NCBI GenBank assembly: GCA_002356455.1 | Contig: AP017968.1 | Location: forward strand, 3,348,001 to 3,412,000 | Origin: Fusobacterium varium | GTDB taxonomy: Bacteria > Fusobacteriota > Fusobacteriia > Fusobacteriales > Fusobacteriaceae | DNA: 64,000 nt | Reading direction: 5' to 3' | Shown here: piece after piece, positions 53,262 through 62,278 of the stretch | Numbering within the stretch: the stretch's first letter is position 1 | Layout: the number at the start of each line of letters is the position of its first letter | Notes under the pieces: model-generated | The model's input: the letters and a program-made list of their open reading frames with translations, nothing else | What the model was told of the DNA's origin: nothing | Database searches by the model: none | Made by a program: the position numbers and the translations under genes

Positions 53262-54835
53262 CTGATTTTTTTAACTTGCTCATAACTAGAAGAGCAGATG
53301 TTGTTGAAAGGCTTTTAGAACATATATCTATGACAACAATGTCAGTTTTAATTTCTTTATTCATAGGTATACCACTTGGTATAATTATAACTAAAAATAA
53401 ATTTTTAGCTAATATAATTATTGGAATAGCCAATTTATTGCAATCTATTCCCTGTATTGCTCTCTTAGCCTTTTCAGTTCCATTTGTTGGCATTGGAGAA
53501 AAACCAGCTATTTTAATGGTTATCATTTATGCTTTGCTTCCAATCATAAAAAATACTTATACAGGTTTAAAAAGTATTGATTCAAAAACATTAGAATCTG
53601 CTTATGGAATTGGTCTATCTTCATTAGAGATATTATTTAAGATAGAACTTCCAATAGCAGCTTCATTTATTATGGCTGGAATAAGAATATCTGCTGTTGC
53701 AGCTGTTGGAACCATGACCATAGCAGCATTTGCTGGAGCTGGTGGTCTTGGATGGTTTATCAATATGGGGCTGATAGGTTTAAATATAAACATGGTTCTT
53801 TTGGGCGCTATTCCAGCTTCTATTTTAGCTCTTTTAATAGATTATATATTAGCTAATCTCGAAACAATAATAACTCCTGAAGGTTTAAAACCAGTTGAAG
53901 AAATAAATAGGCTTACTAAACATCAATTATTCATAAAAAAAATTATTATCTGTTCTATATCTTTTATGGTATTTTTTATTCCTTTAGGTATAAATTTAAA
54001 TAAATATTTTGAAAAAGATGAAAAAACAATAGTAGTAGGAACTACTAATTTTACAGAAGCATTTACTTTAGGATATATTTATAGTGAATTAATAGAAAAA
54101 AACACTGATATAAAAGTCATTAAAAGATTCAATCTCAATGGAGCCGATTTTGCTTTTAATGCACTCAACAGTGGAAAAATTGATATTTTTGTGGAATATA
54201 CAGGAACTATTTTAGCTAACTTTCTCAAAAAACCTATTGTTTCTGATCCAGACATAGTATATCAAACAGCATATGATGGTCTTTTGAAAAACTTTGATGT
54301 CTTTCTTTCAAAACCTATTGGATTTAACAATACTTATGTGATGAGCACTACTGAAAACACTGCTAAAAAATATGGCCTAAAAAATCTTTCTGATCTTGTA
54401 AATATTTCAAATGTATTAACTTTAGGTTGTACTTCTGAATTTATTCAAAGAGAAGATGGATTATTAGGAATGGAGAAAAAATTAGGAATAAATTTTAAAA
54501 CAGTAAAAACTCTTGATGCAACTGTTAGATATCAAGCAGTTGCTAATGATGAAGTAGATGTTATTGATGCTTTTTCTACAGATGCTCTTTTAAAAAAACT
54601 ATCATTGGTTCCTTTAAAAGATGATATAGGATTTTTTCCTCCTTTCTATGCTGTAAATTTAATGAAAATTGATCTTTTTAAAAAATACCCTGAATTAAAA
54701 CCTTTGTTTTCAAAATTAGATGGTTTAATTAATGATGAAGAAATGCGAACCATGAATTATATGGTAGATGTTGAAGGAAAGGATTCTAAAGATGTAGCTC
54801 ATGAATTTTTATTAAAAAATAATCTTATTCCTTAA
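53258..54835 (+). CDS. Osmoprotectant ABC permease fused to substrate-binding domain
   Basis: 525 residues. An N-terminal permease of about 225 residues with six hydrophobic segments and the EAA-like loop ESAYGIGLSSLEILFKIELP is joined through a further membrane segment (IICSISFMVFFIPLGINL) to a periplasmic OpuAC-type binding domain from about residue 260 (TIVVGTTNFTEAFTLGYIYS). Fused permease-binding proteins of this kind transport glycine betaine, choline or carnitine. The ligand cannot be fixed from the sequence. With the preceding ATPase it forms a complete two-gene uptake system next to kdpFABC. Confidence 0.92.
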   Translation: MTDFFNLLITRRADVVERLLEHISMTTMSVLISLFIGIPLGIIITKNKFLANIIIGIANLLQSIPCIALLAFSVPFVGIGEKPAILMVIIYALLPIIKNTYTGLKSIDSKTLESAYGIGLSSLEILFKIELPIAASFIMAGIRISAVAAVGTMTIAAFAGAGGLGWFINMGLIGLNINMVLLGAIPASILALLIDYILANLETIITPEGLKPVEEINRLTKHQLFIKKIIICSISFMVFFIPLGINLNKYFEKDEKTIVVGTTNFTEAFTLGYIYSELIEKNTDIKVIKRFNLNGADFAFNALNSGKIDIFVEYTGTILANFLKKPIVSDPDIVYQTAYDGLLKNFDVFLSKPIGFNNTYVMSTTENTAKKYGLKNLSDLVNISNVLTLGCTSEFIQREDGLLGMEKKLGINFKTVKTLDATVRYQAVANDEVDVIDAFSTDALLKKLSLVPLKDDIGFFPPFYAVNLMKIDLFKKYPELKPLFSKLDGLINDEEMRTMNYMVDVEGKDSKDVAHEFLLKNNLIP

Positions 54836-54840
54836 AATAA

Positions 54841-54882
54841 AAGTCTCTTCTGAAAATATTTTTATGAAATCAGAAGAGACTT
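54841..54882. terminator. Bidirectional terminator between the osmolyte transporter and the MocR gene
   Basis: AAGTCTCTTCTGA and TCAGAAGAGACTT are exact 13-bp complements with A/T tracts outside. It serves both convergent genes. Confidence 0.85.
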
Positions 54883-54893
54883 TATATTTATTT

Positions 54894-56333
54894 TTATACT
54901 TTTTTTCCTGTAATTTTCTTTGCTCCCTCACAATTTATGAGGACATTTTCCATTATTTTTATACCTGTTTCAATCTCTTCCATAGTTGTAGATAAAAAAC
55001 TTATTCTTATTTTGCATGAATTTCTTTTATTATAATAAAATATACTGCCTGGTAATATAGAAAGTCCCCTCAATTTACATTTATAATAAAATTTTTCTCC
55101 ATCAATATAGTCCGCCAGCTCTACCCAAATAAAAAAACCACCTCTTGGTATATTCAATATTTTTATATGTGGTATTTTTAAAAGTAAAGAAAGCATTTTT
55201 TGAAATTTAGCTGCCAGTATTTTTTTAGACTCTTCTAAATGCCTGTCAAGATGACCTTCTGTTATAAAGTATTCTAATATTTTCTGATTTAATCCTGGTG
55301 TATTGGGATCAAGGCCATATTTTATCAACACAAACTTTTCCATAAATTTTCTTGGTGGAATCATAAAAGCTAAAGCTATTCCAGGCATAAACATCTTTGA
55401 ATATGTTCTTATATATATAACTCTTTCTTCTCCACTTTTATCCATACTTTTTATTGAATATACTTTATTATCATCATAATAAAATTCACAAAAGCAATCA
55501 TCTTCTATTATATAAAAATCATATTCTTCTGCCAGCTGAATAAGTCTTTTTTTCTTCTCATCTGACCATACTATTCCTGTTGGATTTTGAAAATTAGATA
55601 TTACATAAACCATATGTATTTTTTCTTTTTTTATCATTTCTTCAAATTTTTCCATATCCCAGCCATCATTTTCAATATCCATTGTCTTGATGTTACATAC
55701 ATCACCTAAAAAGTTTATTGCATTTGGATAGGTAGGATTGGATATAACTATTGTTTTTACAGGATGACATCCAAAAGCTTTAACCACTATATCTAAAGAT
55801 TGTTGTGTTCCAGATGTTATAATTATATCTTCTCTCTCTACAAAAATATCATCTTTTTCAAGATAATCAGCTAAAGCATCCCTTAAACTAGTTAATCCCT
55901 GTACATTTTGATACCCAAACAGCTCCTTTCCACAATCTCTTATTGCTTTTTCAGAAAGTTTCTGATACACTTCTACTGGAAAGAAATCTTTTGATGGAGT
56001 ACCATTTGAAAAAATTATTTCAGGAAGTTCATTCTGTTGTCCATATCTGAAGCTTTCCATAATAGGAATAACTTTATCACTGATGGTAAAATCTGAATGC
56101 TCTTTTACAAAGCATCCCTTTCCCTTTATTGAGTATATATATCCATTTTCTTCAAGCATTCTGTAGACTCTCAAAACTGTATTAATATTCACATCAAATT
56201 TAATAACTGTCTGTCTCACAGAATAAAATTTTGAATCAGGTTTCATTTTTTTTGTAATTATTTCAGCTTTCAATAATTCATACAGTTGAGTATAAAAATT
56301 AGTCCCTGTATTCCTAATTATTTTCTCATTCAT
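54894..56333 (-). CDS. MocR-type regulator (GntR helix-turn-helix fused to aminotransferase-like domain)
   Basis: 479 residues. A GntR winged helix fills the first ~75 residues (LYELLKAEIITKKMKPDSK..SVRQTVIKFDVNINTVLRVY). A fold-type I aminotransferase domain follows, with the PLP lysine in RTYSKMFMPG. Such regulators sense PLP or amino acids and usually control a neighbouring divergent gene, here megL, itself a PLP enzyme. The target is an inference from position. Direct repeats TTTTGAGGT lie in the shared gap. Confidence 0.93.
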   Translation of the reverse strand: MNEKIIRNTGTNFYTQLYELLKAEIITKKMKPDSKFYSVRQTVIKFDVNINTVLRVYRMLEENGYIYSIKGKGCFVKEHSDFTISDKVIPIMESFRYGQQNELPEIIFSNGTPSKDFFPVEVYQKLSEKAIRDCGKELFGYQNVQGLTSLRDALADYLEKDDIFVEREDIIITSGTQQSLDIVVKAFGCHPVKTIVISNPTYPNAINFLGDVCNIKTMDIENDGWDMEKFEEMIKKEKIHMVYVISNFQNPTGIVWSDEKKKRLIQLAEEYDFYIIEDDCFCEFYYDDNKVYSIKSMDKSGEERVIYIRTYSKMFMPGIALAFMIPPRKFMEKFVLIKYGLDPNTPGLNQKILEYFITEGHLDRHLEESKKILAAKFQKMLSLLLKIPHIKILNIPRGGFFIWVELADYIDGEKFYYKCKLRGLSILPGSIFYYNKRNSCKIRISFLSTTMEEIETGIKIMENVLINCEGAKKITGKKV

Positions 56334-56351
56334 AGTAATATTTTCCTCCCA

Positions 56352-56406
56352 TTTTGAGGTATTCTAAAAGCATTTTATTCAAAGTGTCATAAGACACTTT
56401 TGAGGT
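56352..56406. promoter_or_regulatory. Direct repeats and palindrome in the MocR-megL gap
   Basis: TTTTGAGGT occurs at 56352-56360 and again at 56398-56406, 46 bases apart. Between them AAAGTGTC-ATAA-GACACTTT (56381-56400) forms an 8-bp palindrome. MocR regulators such as PdxR often use spaced direct repeats, so these are candidate operators for the regulator and megL. Confidence 0.5.
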
Positions 56407-56518
56407 CAAATGTTTGATTTTTCTTATATTATATAATAGAATCGTATTATAACAAAGCGTTTTATTCTTATATTATATATTTAAAACATATACTTAACAT
56501 TTTTAAGGAGGAAATATT

Positions 56519-57706
56519 ATGGAAAACAAAAAAGCTGGATTTGGAACTGTAAGTATTCATGGAGGTAGCTGTAAAAACCCTTATGGTACATTAGCTGTAC
56601 CTATATTTCAAACTTCTACTTTCGTATTTGACTCAGCAGAACAAGGTGGGAAAAGATTTGCATTAGAAGAACCAGGATACATATATTCAAGACTTGGAAA
56701 CCCTACTACTACTGTATTAGAAGATAAAATAGCACAATTAGAACATGGAGAAGCAGCTGTTGCTACATCTTCTGGTATGGGAGCTATTTCTTCAGTTATG
56801 TGGACTATATTAAAGGCTGGAGATCACATTATATCTGACAAGACACTTTATGGATGTACTTTTGCATTCTTTAATCATGGATTATCAAGATTTGGAATCG
56901 AAGTAAGTTTTGTTGATACTGCAGATGCTGAAGCTGTTAAAAAAGCTATGAAACCTAACACTAGAGCTGTTTATTTAGAAACTCCAGCAAATCCTAACTT
57001 GAAAATAGTTGATATAAAAGCAATAGCTGAAGTAGCTCATACTAATCCAAATACACTAGTTATTGTTGATAATACATTCTCTACTCCTTACTGCCAAAGA
57101 CCTATTGAATTAGGGGCTGATATAGTTGTTCACTCAGCTACAAAATATCTAAATGGACATGGAGACGTTATTGCAGGTATTGTTATTTCTAGAAAAGATT
57201 TAATTGATCAAATAAGATTAGTTGGAATAAAAGATATGACTGGATCAGTTTTAGGACCTATGGAAGCATATTTGATAATCAGAGGAATGAAAACTCTTGA
57301 AGTAAGAATGAAAAAACATTGTGAAAATGCTATGAAAGTTGCTGAATTCCTAGCAGCTCATAATAAAGTTGCTGAAGTTTATTTCCCTGGACTTAAATCA
57401 CATCCAGGTCATGACATTGCAGCAAAACAAATGGATGCTTTTGGTGGAATCATGTCTTTTGAATTAAAAGGTGGATTTGAAGCTGGAAAGATTCTTCTAA
57501 ATAATTTAAATCTATGTTCTTTGGCTGTATCTCTAGGAGACACTGAAACTCTAATTCAGCATCCAGCATCTATGACTCACTCTCCTTATACTAAAGAGGA
57601 AAGAATGGAAGCTGGAATAACTGATGGATTAGTTAGATTGTCAGTTGGACTTGAAAATATTGAAGATATTATAGCAGATTTAGAATACGGTCTCAGCAAA
57701 ATATAG
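56519..57706 (+). CDS. megL: Methionine gamma-lyase
   Basis: 395 residues of the Cys/Met metabolism PLP family. PLP lysine in HSATKYLNGHGD (about 208), phosphate-binding YSRLGNPT (about 59) and the Cys of LYGCTF (about 114) that marks methionine gamma-lyases rather than cystathionine enzymes. It breaks methionine to methanethiol, ammonia and 2-oxobutyrate. AAGGAGG precedes the ATG. It is followed by an NhaC-family transporter after 20 bases, probably supplying the amino acid. Confidence 0.93.
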   Translation: MENKKAGFGTVSIHGGSCKNPYGTLAVPIFQTSTFVFDSAEQGGKRFALEEPGYIYSRLGNPTTTVLEDKIAQLEHGEAAVATSSGMGAISSVMWTILKAGDHIISDKTLYGCTFAFFNHGLSRFGIEVSFVDTADAEAVKKAMKPNTRAVYLETPANPNLKIVDIKAIAEVAHTNPNTLVIVDNTFSTPYCQRPIELGADIVVHSATKYLNGHGDVIAGIVISRKDLIDQIRLVGIKDMTGSVLGPMEAYLIIRGMKTLEVRMKKHCENAMKVAEFLAAHNKVAEVYFPGLKSHPGHDIAAKQMDAFGGIMSFELKGGFEAGKILLNNLNLCSLAVSLGDTETLIQHPASMTHSPYTKEERMEAGITDGLVRLSVGLENIEDIIADLEYGLSKI

Positions 57707-57726
57707 AGATATAATGGGAGGTCCAT

Positions 57727-59067
57727 ATGGAGAACAAATCTAAACCAAGTTTTATAGGGTTAATTCCCCTTCTGATATTTGTTATCATCTATCTTGGAAC
57801 TGGTATCGTACTTCAAATGAAAGGTGTAGCAATGGCATTCTATCAATTGCCTTCACCAGTTGCTGTTTTTGTTGGTATCATTTTTGCATTCATAATGTTT
57901 AAAGGAACTATCATAGAAAAATTTGATACTTTCCTTGAAGGATGCGGACATCAAGATATAATTACAATGTGTATAATTTATTTGCTTGCAGGTGCATTTG
58001 CAGGTGTATCTAAAGCCATGGGTGGAGTAGATGCTACTGTAAATATGGGACTTACATATATCCCTGCTCACTATATTGCAGCAGGATTATTTATAATAGC
58101 TGCTTTTATATCTACTGCTACTGGTACTTCAGTAGGGGCTATAGTTTCCATTACTCCTATTGCAGTAGGACTGGCTGAAAAAAGTGGAGTTCCACTTCCT
58201 TTGATTTTAGCTGCTGTTATGGGTGGATCTATGTTTGGAGATAATCTTTCAGTTATATCAGATACTACTATTGCAGCAACAAAAACTCAAGGTGTAGAAA
58301 TGAGAGATAAATTCAGAGTAAACTTGTATATTGCTGCTCCAGCTGCAATTCTTACAATTATTTTACTCTTAATATTTGGAAAACCGGATCATATTCCTCA
58401 TATAGAAGTTCTTACATATAACTTCTTGAAAGTACTTCCATATCTTGTAGTTCTCATCCTGGCTATTGTAGGATTAAATGTTTTTGTTGTTCTTACTAGT
58501 GGTATATTTCTTTCAGGAATAATTGGACTAGCTTATGGAAACTTTACTCTACTTTCTTTAACAAATGAAATATATGCTGGTTTTATGGGTATGAATGAAA
58601 TATTCCTTCTTTCATTATTAACTGGAGGTCTAGCTGCTATGTCTACAAAAGCTGGTGGTATCCAATGGTTAATTGAACAGATACAAAAAATAATAATTGG
58701 AAAGAAAAGTGCTAAAATTGGTGTTGGACTTTTAGTTGCAGTAACAGATATGGCAGTAGCTAATAACACTGTTGCAATTATTATAAATGGTTCTATTGCG
58801 AAAAGAATATGTCAGAAATATAATGTTGATCTCAGAGAAAGTGCAGCTATACTGGATATCTTCTCTTGTATATTCCAAGGACTTATCCCTTATGGAGCTC
58901 AAATGCTTATTCTTTTAGGATTTACTGCTGGTAAAGTTTCTCCATTAGATGTGATTCCTTTATTATGGTATCAACTTCTATTATTTATATTTACAGCTAT
59001 CTTCATATTCTTCTCTATTAATGAAAAAATTATTGCTAAATTAGATAAAAATAAAATAAAAGCTTAA
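57727..59067 (+). CDS. NhaC-family transporter cotranscribed with megL
   Basis: 446 residues, about eleven membrane segments. Family motifs STATGTSVGAIVSITPIAVG and GGSMFGDNLSVISDTTIAATKTQG are visible. It is distinct from the tandem pair at 26.8-30.4 kb (a different subgroup, shorter and with divergent loops). Coupling to megL suggests import of methionine or a sulfur amino acid, or ion balance for the lyase reaction; neither is shown. A small mobile element lies behind its stop. Confidence 0.85.
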   Translation: MENKSKPSFIGLIPLLIFVIIYLGTGIVLQMKGVAMAFYQLPSPVAVFVGIIFAFIMFKGTIIEKFDTFLEGCGHQDIITMCIIYLLAGAFAGVSKAMGGVDATVNMGLTYIPAHYIAAGLFIIAAFISTATGTSVGAIVSITPIAVGLAEKSGVPLPLILAAVMGGSMFGDNLSVISDTTIAATKTQGVEMRDKFRVNLYIAAPAAILTIILLLIFGKPDHIPHIEVLTYNFLKVLPYLVVLILAIVGLNVFVVLTSGIFLSGIIGLAYGNFTLLSLTNEIYAGFMGMNEIFLLSLLTGGLAAMSTKAGGIQWLIEQIQKIIIGKKSAKIGVGLLVAVTDMAVANNTVAIIINGSIAKRICQKYNVDLRESAAILDIFSCIFQGLIPYGAQMLILLGFTAGKVSPLDVIPLLWYQLLLFIFTAIFIFFSINEKIIAKLDKNKIKA

Positions 59068-59094
59068 TTAATGTTAATTAAAAAAAATTGATTT

Positions 59095-59246
59095 AAAAAA
59101 GGGACTGCTGCAAATTAGTAAATTAATTTACCAATTTCTCAGTCCTTTTTATTAAACATAAAAAAAATGCTGATAGAAGAAAATCAAATTCTTTTATCAA
59201 CATTTTTCATATTTGGACTATTTTAAATTTACAATAGCCCTTTACT
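59095..59246. mobile_element. MITE derived from an IS1182-type element
   Basis: About 150 bp without a gene. Its left ~65 bases match the left end of the IS at 2320 (GGGACTGCTGCAAATTAGT against GGGGCTGTTGCAAATTAGT, then hairpin and CATAAAAAAA). Its right ~85 bases match that element's right end (GCTGATAGAAGAAAAT, TTTGGACTATTTTAAATTT, ACAATAGCCC against GCTGACAAGAAGAAAACT, TTGGGCTATTTTGAATTT, GCAACAGCC). The transposase region is deleted. Imperfect terminal inverted repeats of ~16 bp remain. It lies between two convergent genes and ends about 7 bases before the stop of the right one. Confidence 0.8.
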
Positions 59247-59252
59247 TTAATA

Positions 59253-60110
59253 TTATTGTTCTAATAATTTTAAATCTACAATTACAGGAATATGGTCACT
59301 TACTTTATTCCATTGAATTCCATCTTTTTCATTTTCATTATTAGGTACATATGTTTTAACTTCCCAAACCTGTGCTTTATTTAAATATATTTGATCTATT
59401 GCTACTTCTGGATTTACTGCTGGCCATGTTCTATGATCTATTTTATCATCAAATACAGATACCCAGTATCTTTCCATTTCTTTTCCTATTACAGAATTAA
59501 CAGTATCATTAAAATCTCCTGCTAATATTTTTATTCCTCTCATATCAAGAGTTATTTCATTTATAGTTCTTACCTGCTGCAAACGTACTGCTGGATCTTC
59601 ATGCCAATCTAAATGAGTATTGATAAAAGTAATAGGTACTTCAAATCCTGGAACTTCTATTTGAGTAACTAAAGCTATTCTTTGTTCATACCCAGGACTT
59701 GTTGTATCTCCATTTGGGAAAGAAGGCAAAACAAGACTTTGCTGACTTAAAATAGGATATTTAGATAAAATTGCTATTCCATAATCCCCACCATCATGGT
59801 CAATAGTTTTTCCAAATACCATATTATAACCAGTAAGATCAGCAAGAATTTGTGCTTGATCTATTTTTCCACTACGATTAGTATTCCTATCCACTTCTTG
59901 TACAGCTATAATATCTGGATTTACTTTTTTTATTGTTTCTGCTGTGACCTTCAAATCTACTTTAAAATTATTTGCCCCTGCTGCAATGTTGTAAGTCATA
60001 ATTTTCATCTTTGGATTGTTTTTTATTATTTTTTTATTGTATAAAACCTTTGCTTCTGCAAAAGATACAACAGAAAAAATTACAAATAACAATGCTAACA
60101 CTTTTTTCAT
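59253..60110 (-). CDS. Secreted endonuclease/exonuclease/phosphatase-fold protein
   Basis: 285 residues from ATG 60110 (GGGGG 6 bases upstream); a longer frame to 60158 gives no signal peptide at the N-terminus. Signal peptide KKVLALLFVIFSVVSFAEA. The metal-dependent EEP fold shows MTYNIAAG, AVQEVDRNT (catalytic Glu), NTHLDWHE, AGDFNDTVN and SDHIPVIVD. Exported members are nucleases, sphingomyelinases or phosphodiesterases; the substrate is open. Its promoter was not found. The MITE replaces its terminator region. Confidence 0.88.
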   Translation of the reverse strand: MKKVLALLFVIFSVVSFAEAKVLYNKKIIKNNPKMKIMTYNIAAGANNFKVDLKVTAETIKKVNPDIIAVQEVDRNTNRSGKIDQAQILADLTGYNMVFGKTIDHDGGDYGIAILSKYPILSQQSLVLPSFPNGDTTSPGYEQRIALVTQIEVPGFEVPITFINTHLDWHEDPAVRLQQVRTINEITLDMRGIKILAGDFNDTVNSVIGKEMERYWVSVFDDKIDHRTWPAVNPEVAIDQIYLNKAQVWEVKTYVPNNENEKDGIQWNKVSDHIPVIVDLKLLEQ

Positions 60111-60500
60111 TTTGAACCCCCTTATTATTAAATTTTTAATAGGACATTTTGTATTCAATATCCAATTTTATAGTAGCACTTATGAATTAAAATTTCAACT
60201 GTTTTTTTATTTTTATTATTAAAAAATCAGAAAATATTATTTTATTTCAAAATAATTTGTTCTATATTTAATATATAAAATGAAAAAATAAAATCAATTA
60301 AAAATAGACTTAATTTTAAAAATTTAGAAAATCCATGTAATTATTCAAGTCAATAAAACATAAAAATATTGTTCTAATAAAAACAGTTCCATAATAATTA
60401 AATAGCCTTGACTATAATAATTACCATGAAACTGTTATAATTTTTTATTCTTATATTTTTTACAAATAAAATTATTACTATTTTTTTTTAAAATTACTTA
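60111..60500. other. AT-rich intergenic gap without recognised gene
   Basis: 390 bases, very AT-rich. It contains an imperfect inverted repeat (AACAGTTCCAT near 60380 and ATGAAACTGTT near 60427) and no ORF with a plausible ribosome site that I could support. Confidence 0.5.
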
Positions 60501-61322
60501 TTATAATTTTTCAATTTCTTTAATAATATTTACAGCAATAGGAGTAAATAATTCTCCTATCCCTTCTTCTTTTCCTTTTGTAAGCCCTGCTATTCCTCTA
60601 GTCATAGGAAGTTCCCCTAATAAAGTAAGACCCATTTCATTTAAAAAATCATTCATTCCATTTTCTTCATTAAAACTTATTTTAGTTTCACATCCTGGAC
60701 AAACTATATAACTCATATTTTCTACTACACCTAATACGGGTATATTCATTTTCTTAGTCATATTTACAGCCTTTGCTACTATCATAGACACCATATCCTG
60801 AGGAACAGATACCATTACTACTCCATTTACTGGAGTTGACTGCATGACTGTTAAAGCTACATCTCCTGTTCCAGGAGGCATGTCTATCAATAAAAAGTCA
60901 AGATCTCCCCATATTACATCTTCCCAGAACTGTTTTACAGCTCCGCCTACTACTGGTCCTCTCCAAATTACTGGTTCATTTTCATCATCTATCAGCAAAT
61001 TAAGAGAAATAACTTTTATTCCTTCTTTAGATACTACAGGATATATATTTTCTCCATCACCCATAGCTTTTTCATCTTTCATTCCCATTAATCTTGGAAT
61101 ACTTGGTCCAGTTATATCAGCATCCATTATTCCAACCTTATATCCCAATTTATTCAATTCTTTTGCAAATAAAGCTGTCACTGTAGATTTTCCAACTCCA
61201 CCTTTACCACTCATTATTCCAATTACTTTTTTTATATTATTATGTGGATTATTTACTATTCCACAACTTTCTTTATCTTTTGTACAACTACTTCCTGATG
61301 GACAAGTATTACAATCTGACAT
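60501..61322 (-). CDS. Mrp/NBP35-family iron-sulfur carrier ATPase
   Basis: 273 residues. An N-terminal cysteine cluster (CNTCPSGSSCTKDKESC) precedes the deviant Walker A GKGGVGKST (about 40). DADITGPSIPRLMG follows, and the CPGC metal-binding pair lies near residue 205. Members assemble or carry Fe-S clusters to apoproteins. It stands alone between two gaps; the ATG has GGGAGG before it. Confidence 0.93.
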   Translation of the reverse strand: MSDCNTCPSGSSCTKDKESCGIVNNPHNNIKKVIGIMSGKGGVGKSTVTALFAKELNKLGYKVGIMDADITGPSIPRLMGMKDEKAMGDGENIYPVVSKEGIKVISLNLLIDDENEPVIWRGPVVGGAVKQFWEDVIWGDLDFLLIDMPPGTGDVALTVMQSTPVNGVVMVSVPQDMVSMIVAKAVNMTKKMNIPVLGVVENMSYIVCPGCETKISFNEENGMNDFLNEMGLTLLGELPMTRGIAGLTKGKEEGIGELFTPIAVNIIKEIEKL

Positions 61323-61438
61323 TTGATTCCCTCCCTAAATTTTTCTACCAAACTATCTATTATAATACTACTTCTATTGTTTTTTGTCAATCAGTATCAA
61401 ACACTTGTAAAGATATAAAAATATTTTTTTAATAAAAA

Positions 61439-61491
61439 AAGTTTTAGAATTTTTCCATTAAAAGTATTCTAACTAAAAAACTCTAAAACTT
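61439..61491 (-). terminator. Terminator of the ABC uptake operon
   Basis: AAGTTTTAGA and TCTAAAACTT are exact 10-bp complements with an inner AGAAT/ATTCT pair; on the minus strand a T-run follows. Confidence 0.75.
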
Positions 61492-61501
61492 AATTTTTAT
61501 T

Positions 61502-62278
61502 TTATCCTGCTGCCCTCATCTGTTCTTTTTCTATTTTAGAATTATAGATTTTTACAAGCTCTGATTCAGTTATCTTCTTGCTTTCTACATCAAGTATAAC
61601 CTTTCCTTTATCCAACATGATTATCCTATCTGCATATTGTACTGCATCTCTCAAATTATGAGATATCATCATAGCAGTAATATGTTGTTTATCAATAAGC
61701 TGTTTTGTTTTTTCCATTATTACCTTTGATGTTTTTGGATCAAGGGCTGCTGTATGCTCATCTAACAGGAGGAGCTTTGGCTTTTTAAGGGTTGCCATAA
61801 TAAGAGAAAGAGCTTGTCTTTGTCCTCCAGACAAAAACTTTACCTGTGTATCCAGTTTATTTTCAAGTCCCAAATCTACTTCTTTTAAAATTTCTACAAA
61901 TCTTTTTATTTTATCCTTTTTTATAAGATTTCTCAAAGAAAATTTTTCACATTTTTTATCTGCCAGAGAAAGATTTTCCAATATAGTAAGAGAAGGAGAT
62001 ACTCCCTTTGATGGGTCTTGATGAACTTTTCCTATTCCCCAAGCTCTCTCTTCTTCTTTTAAGTCATTTATTGATCTTTCATCAAGAATAATACTTCCAG
62101 CATCCTCCCTCAATGAACCGCTTATAAGGTTAAAAAGAGTACTCTTTCCACATCCATTTGACCCTAATATTGCTACAAACTCACTTTCTTCTATATTAAT
62201 ATTAAAATTTTCAAATATATTTAATTCATTTTCAGTTCCACCATTAAAGCTCTTTGACAAGTTCTTTATTTTTAGCAT
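61502..62278 (-). CDS. ABC transporter ATPase (ABC_sub_bind-type uptake system)
   Basis: 258 residues. Walker A GSNGCGKSTLF, signature LSGGQRQALSLI and Walker B LLLLDEHTAALD (His where Pro is usual). The ribosome site GGGAGGAG lies 6 bases before the ATG and the gene overlaps the permease by 35 bases. It powers the three-gene system that continues beyond the window. Confidence 0.93.
   Translation of the reverse strand: MLKIKNLSKSFNGGTENELNIFENFNINIEESEFVAILGSNGCGKSTLFNLISGSLREDAGSIILDERSINDLKEEERAWGIGKVHQDPSKGVSPSLTILENLSLADKKCEKFSLRNLIKKDKIKRFVEILKEVDLGLENKLDTQVKFLSGGQRQALSLIMATLKKPKLLLLDEHTAALDPKTSKVIMEKTKQLIDKQHITAMMISHNLRDAVQYADRIIMLDKGKVILDVESKKITESELVKIYNSKIEKEQMRAAG

Noticed and set aside
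60380-60440. Imperfect inverted repeat in the gap before the Mrp gene as a small RNA or terminator
   Set aside because: Arms are interrupted and AT-rich, there is no convincing promoter with it, and nothing nearby needs such a structure.
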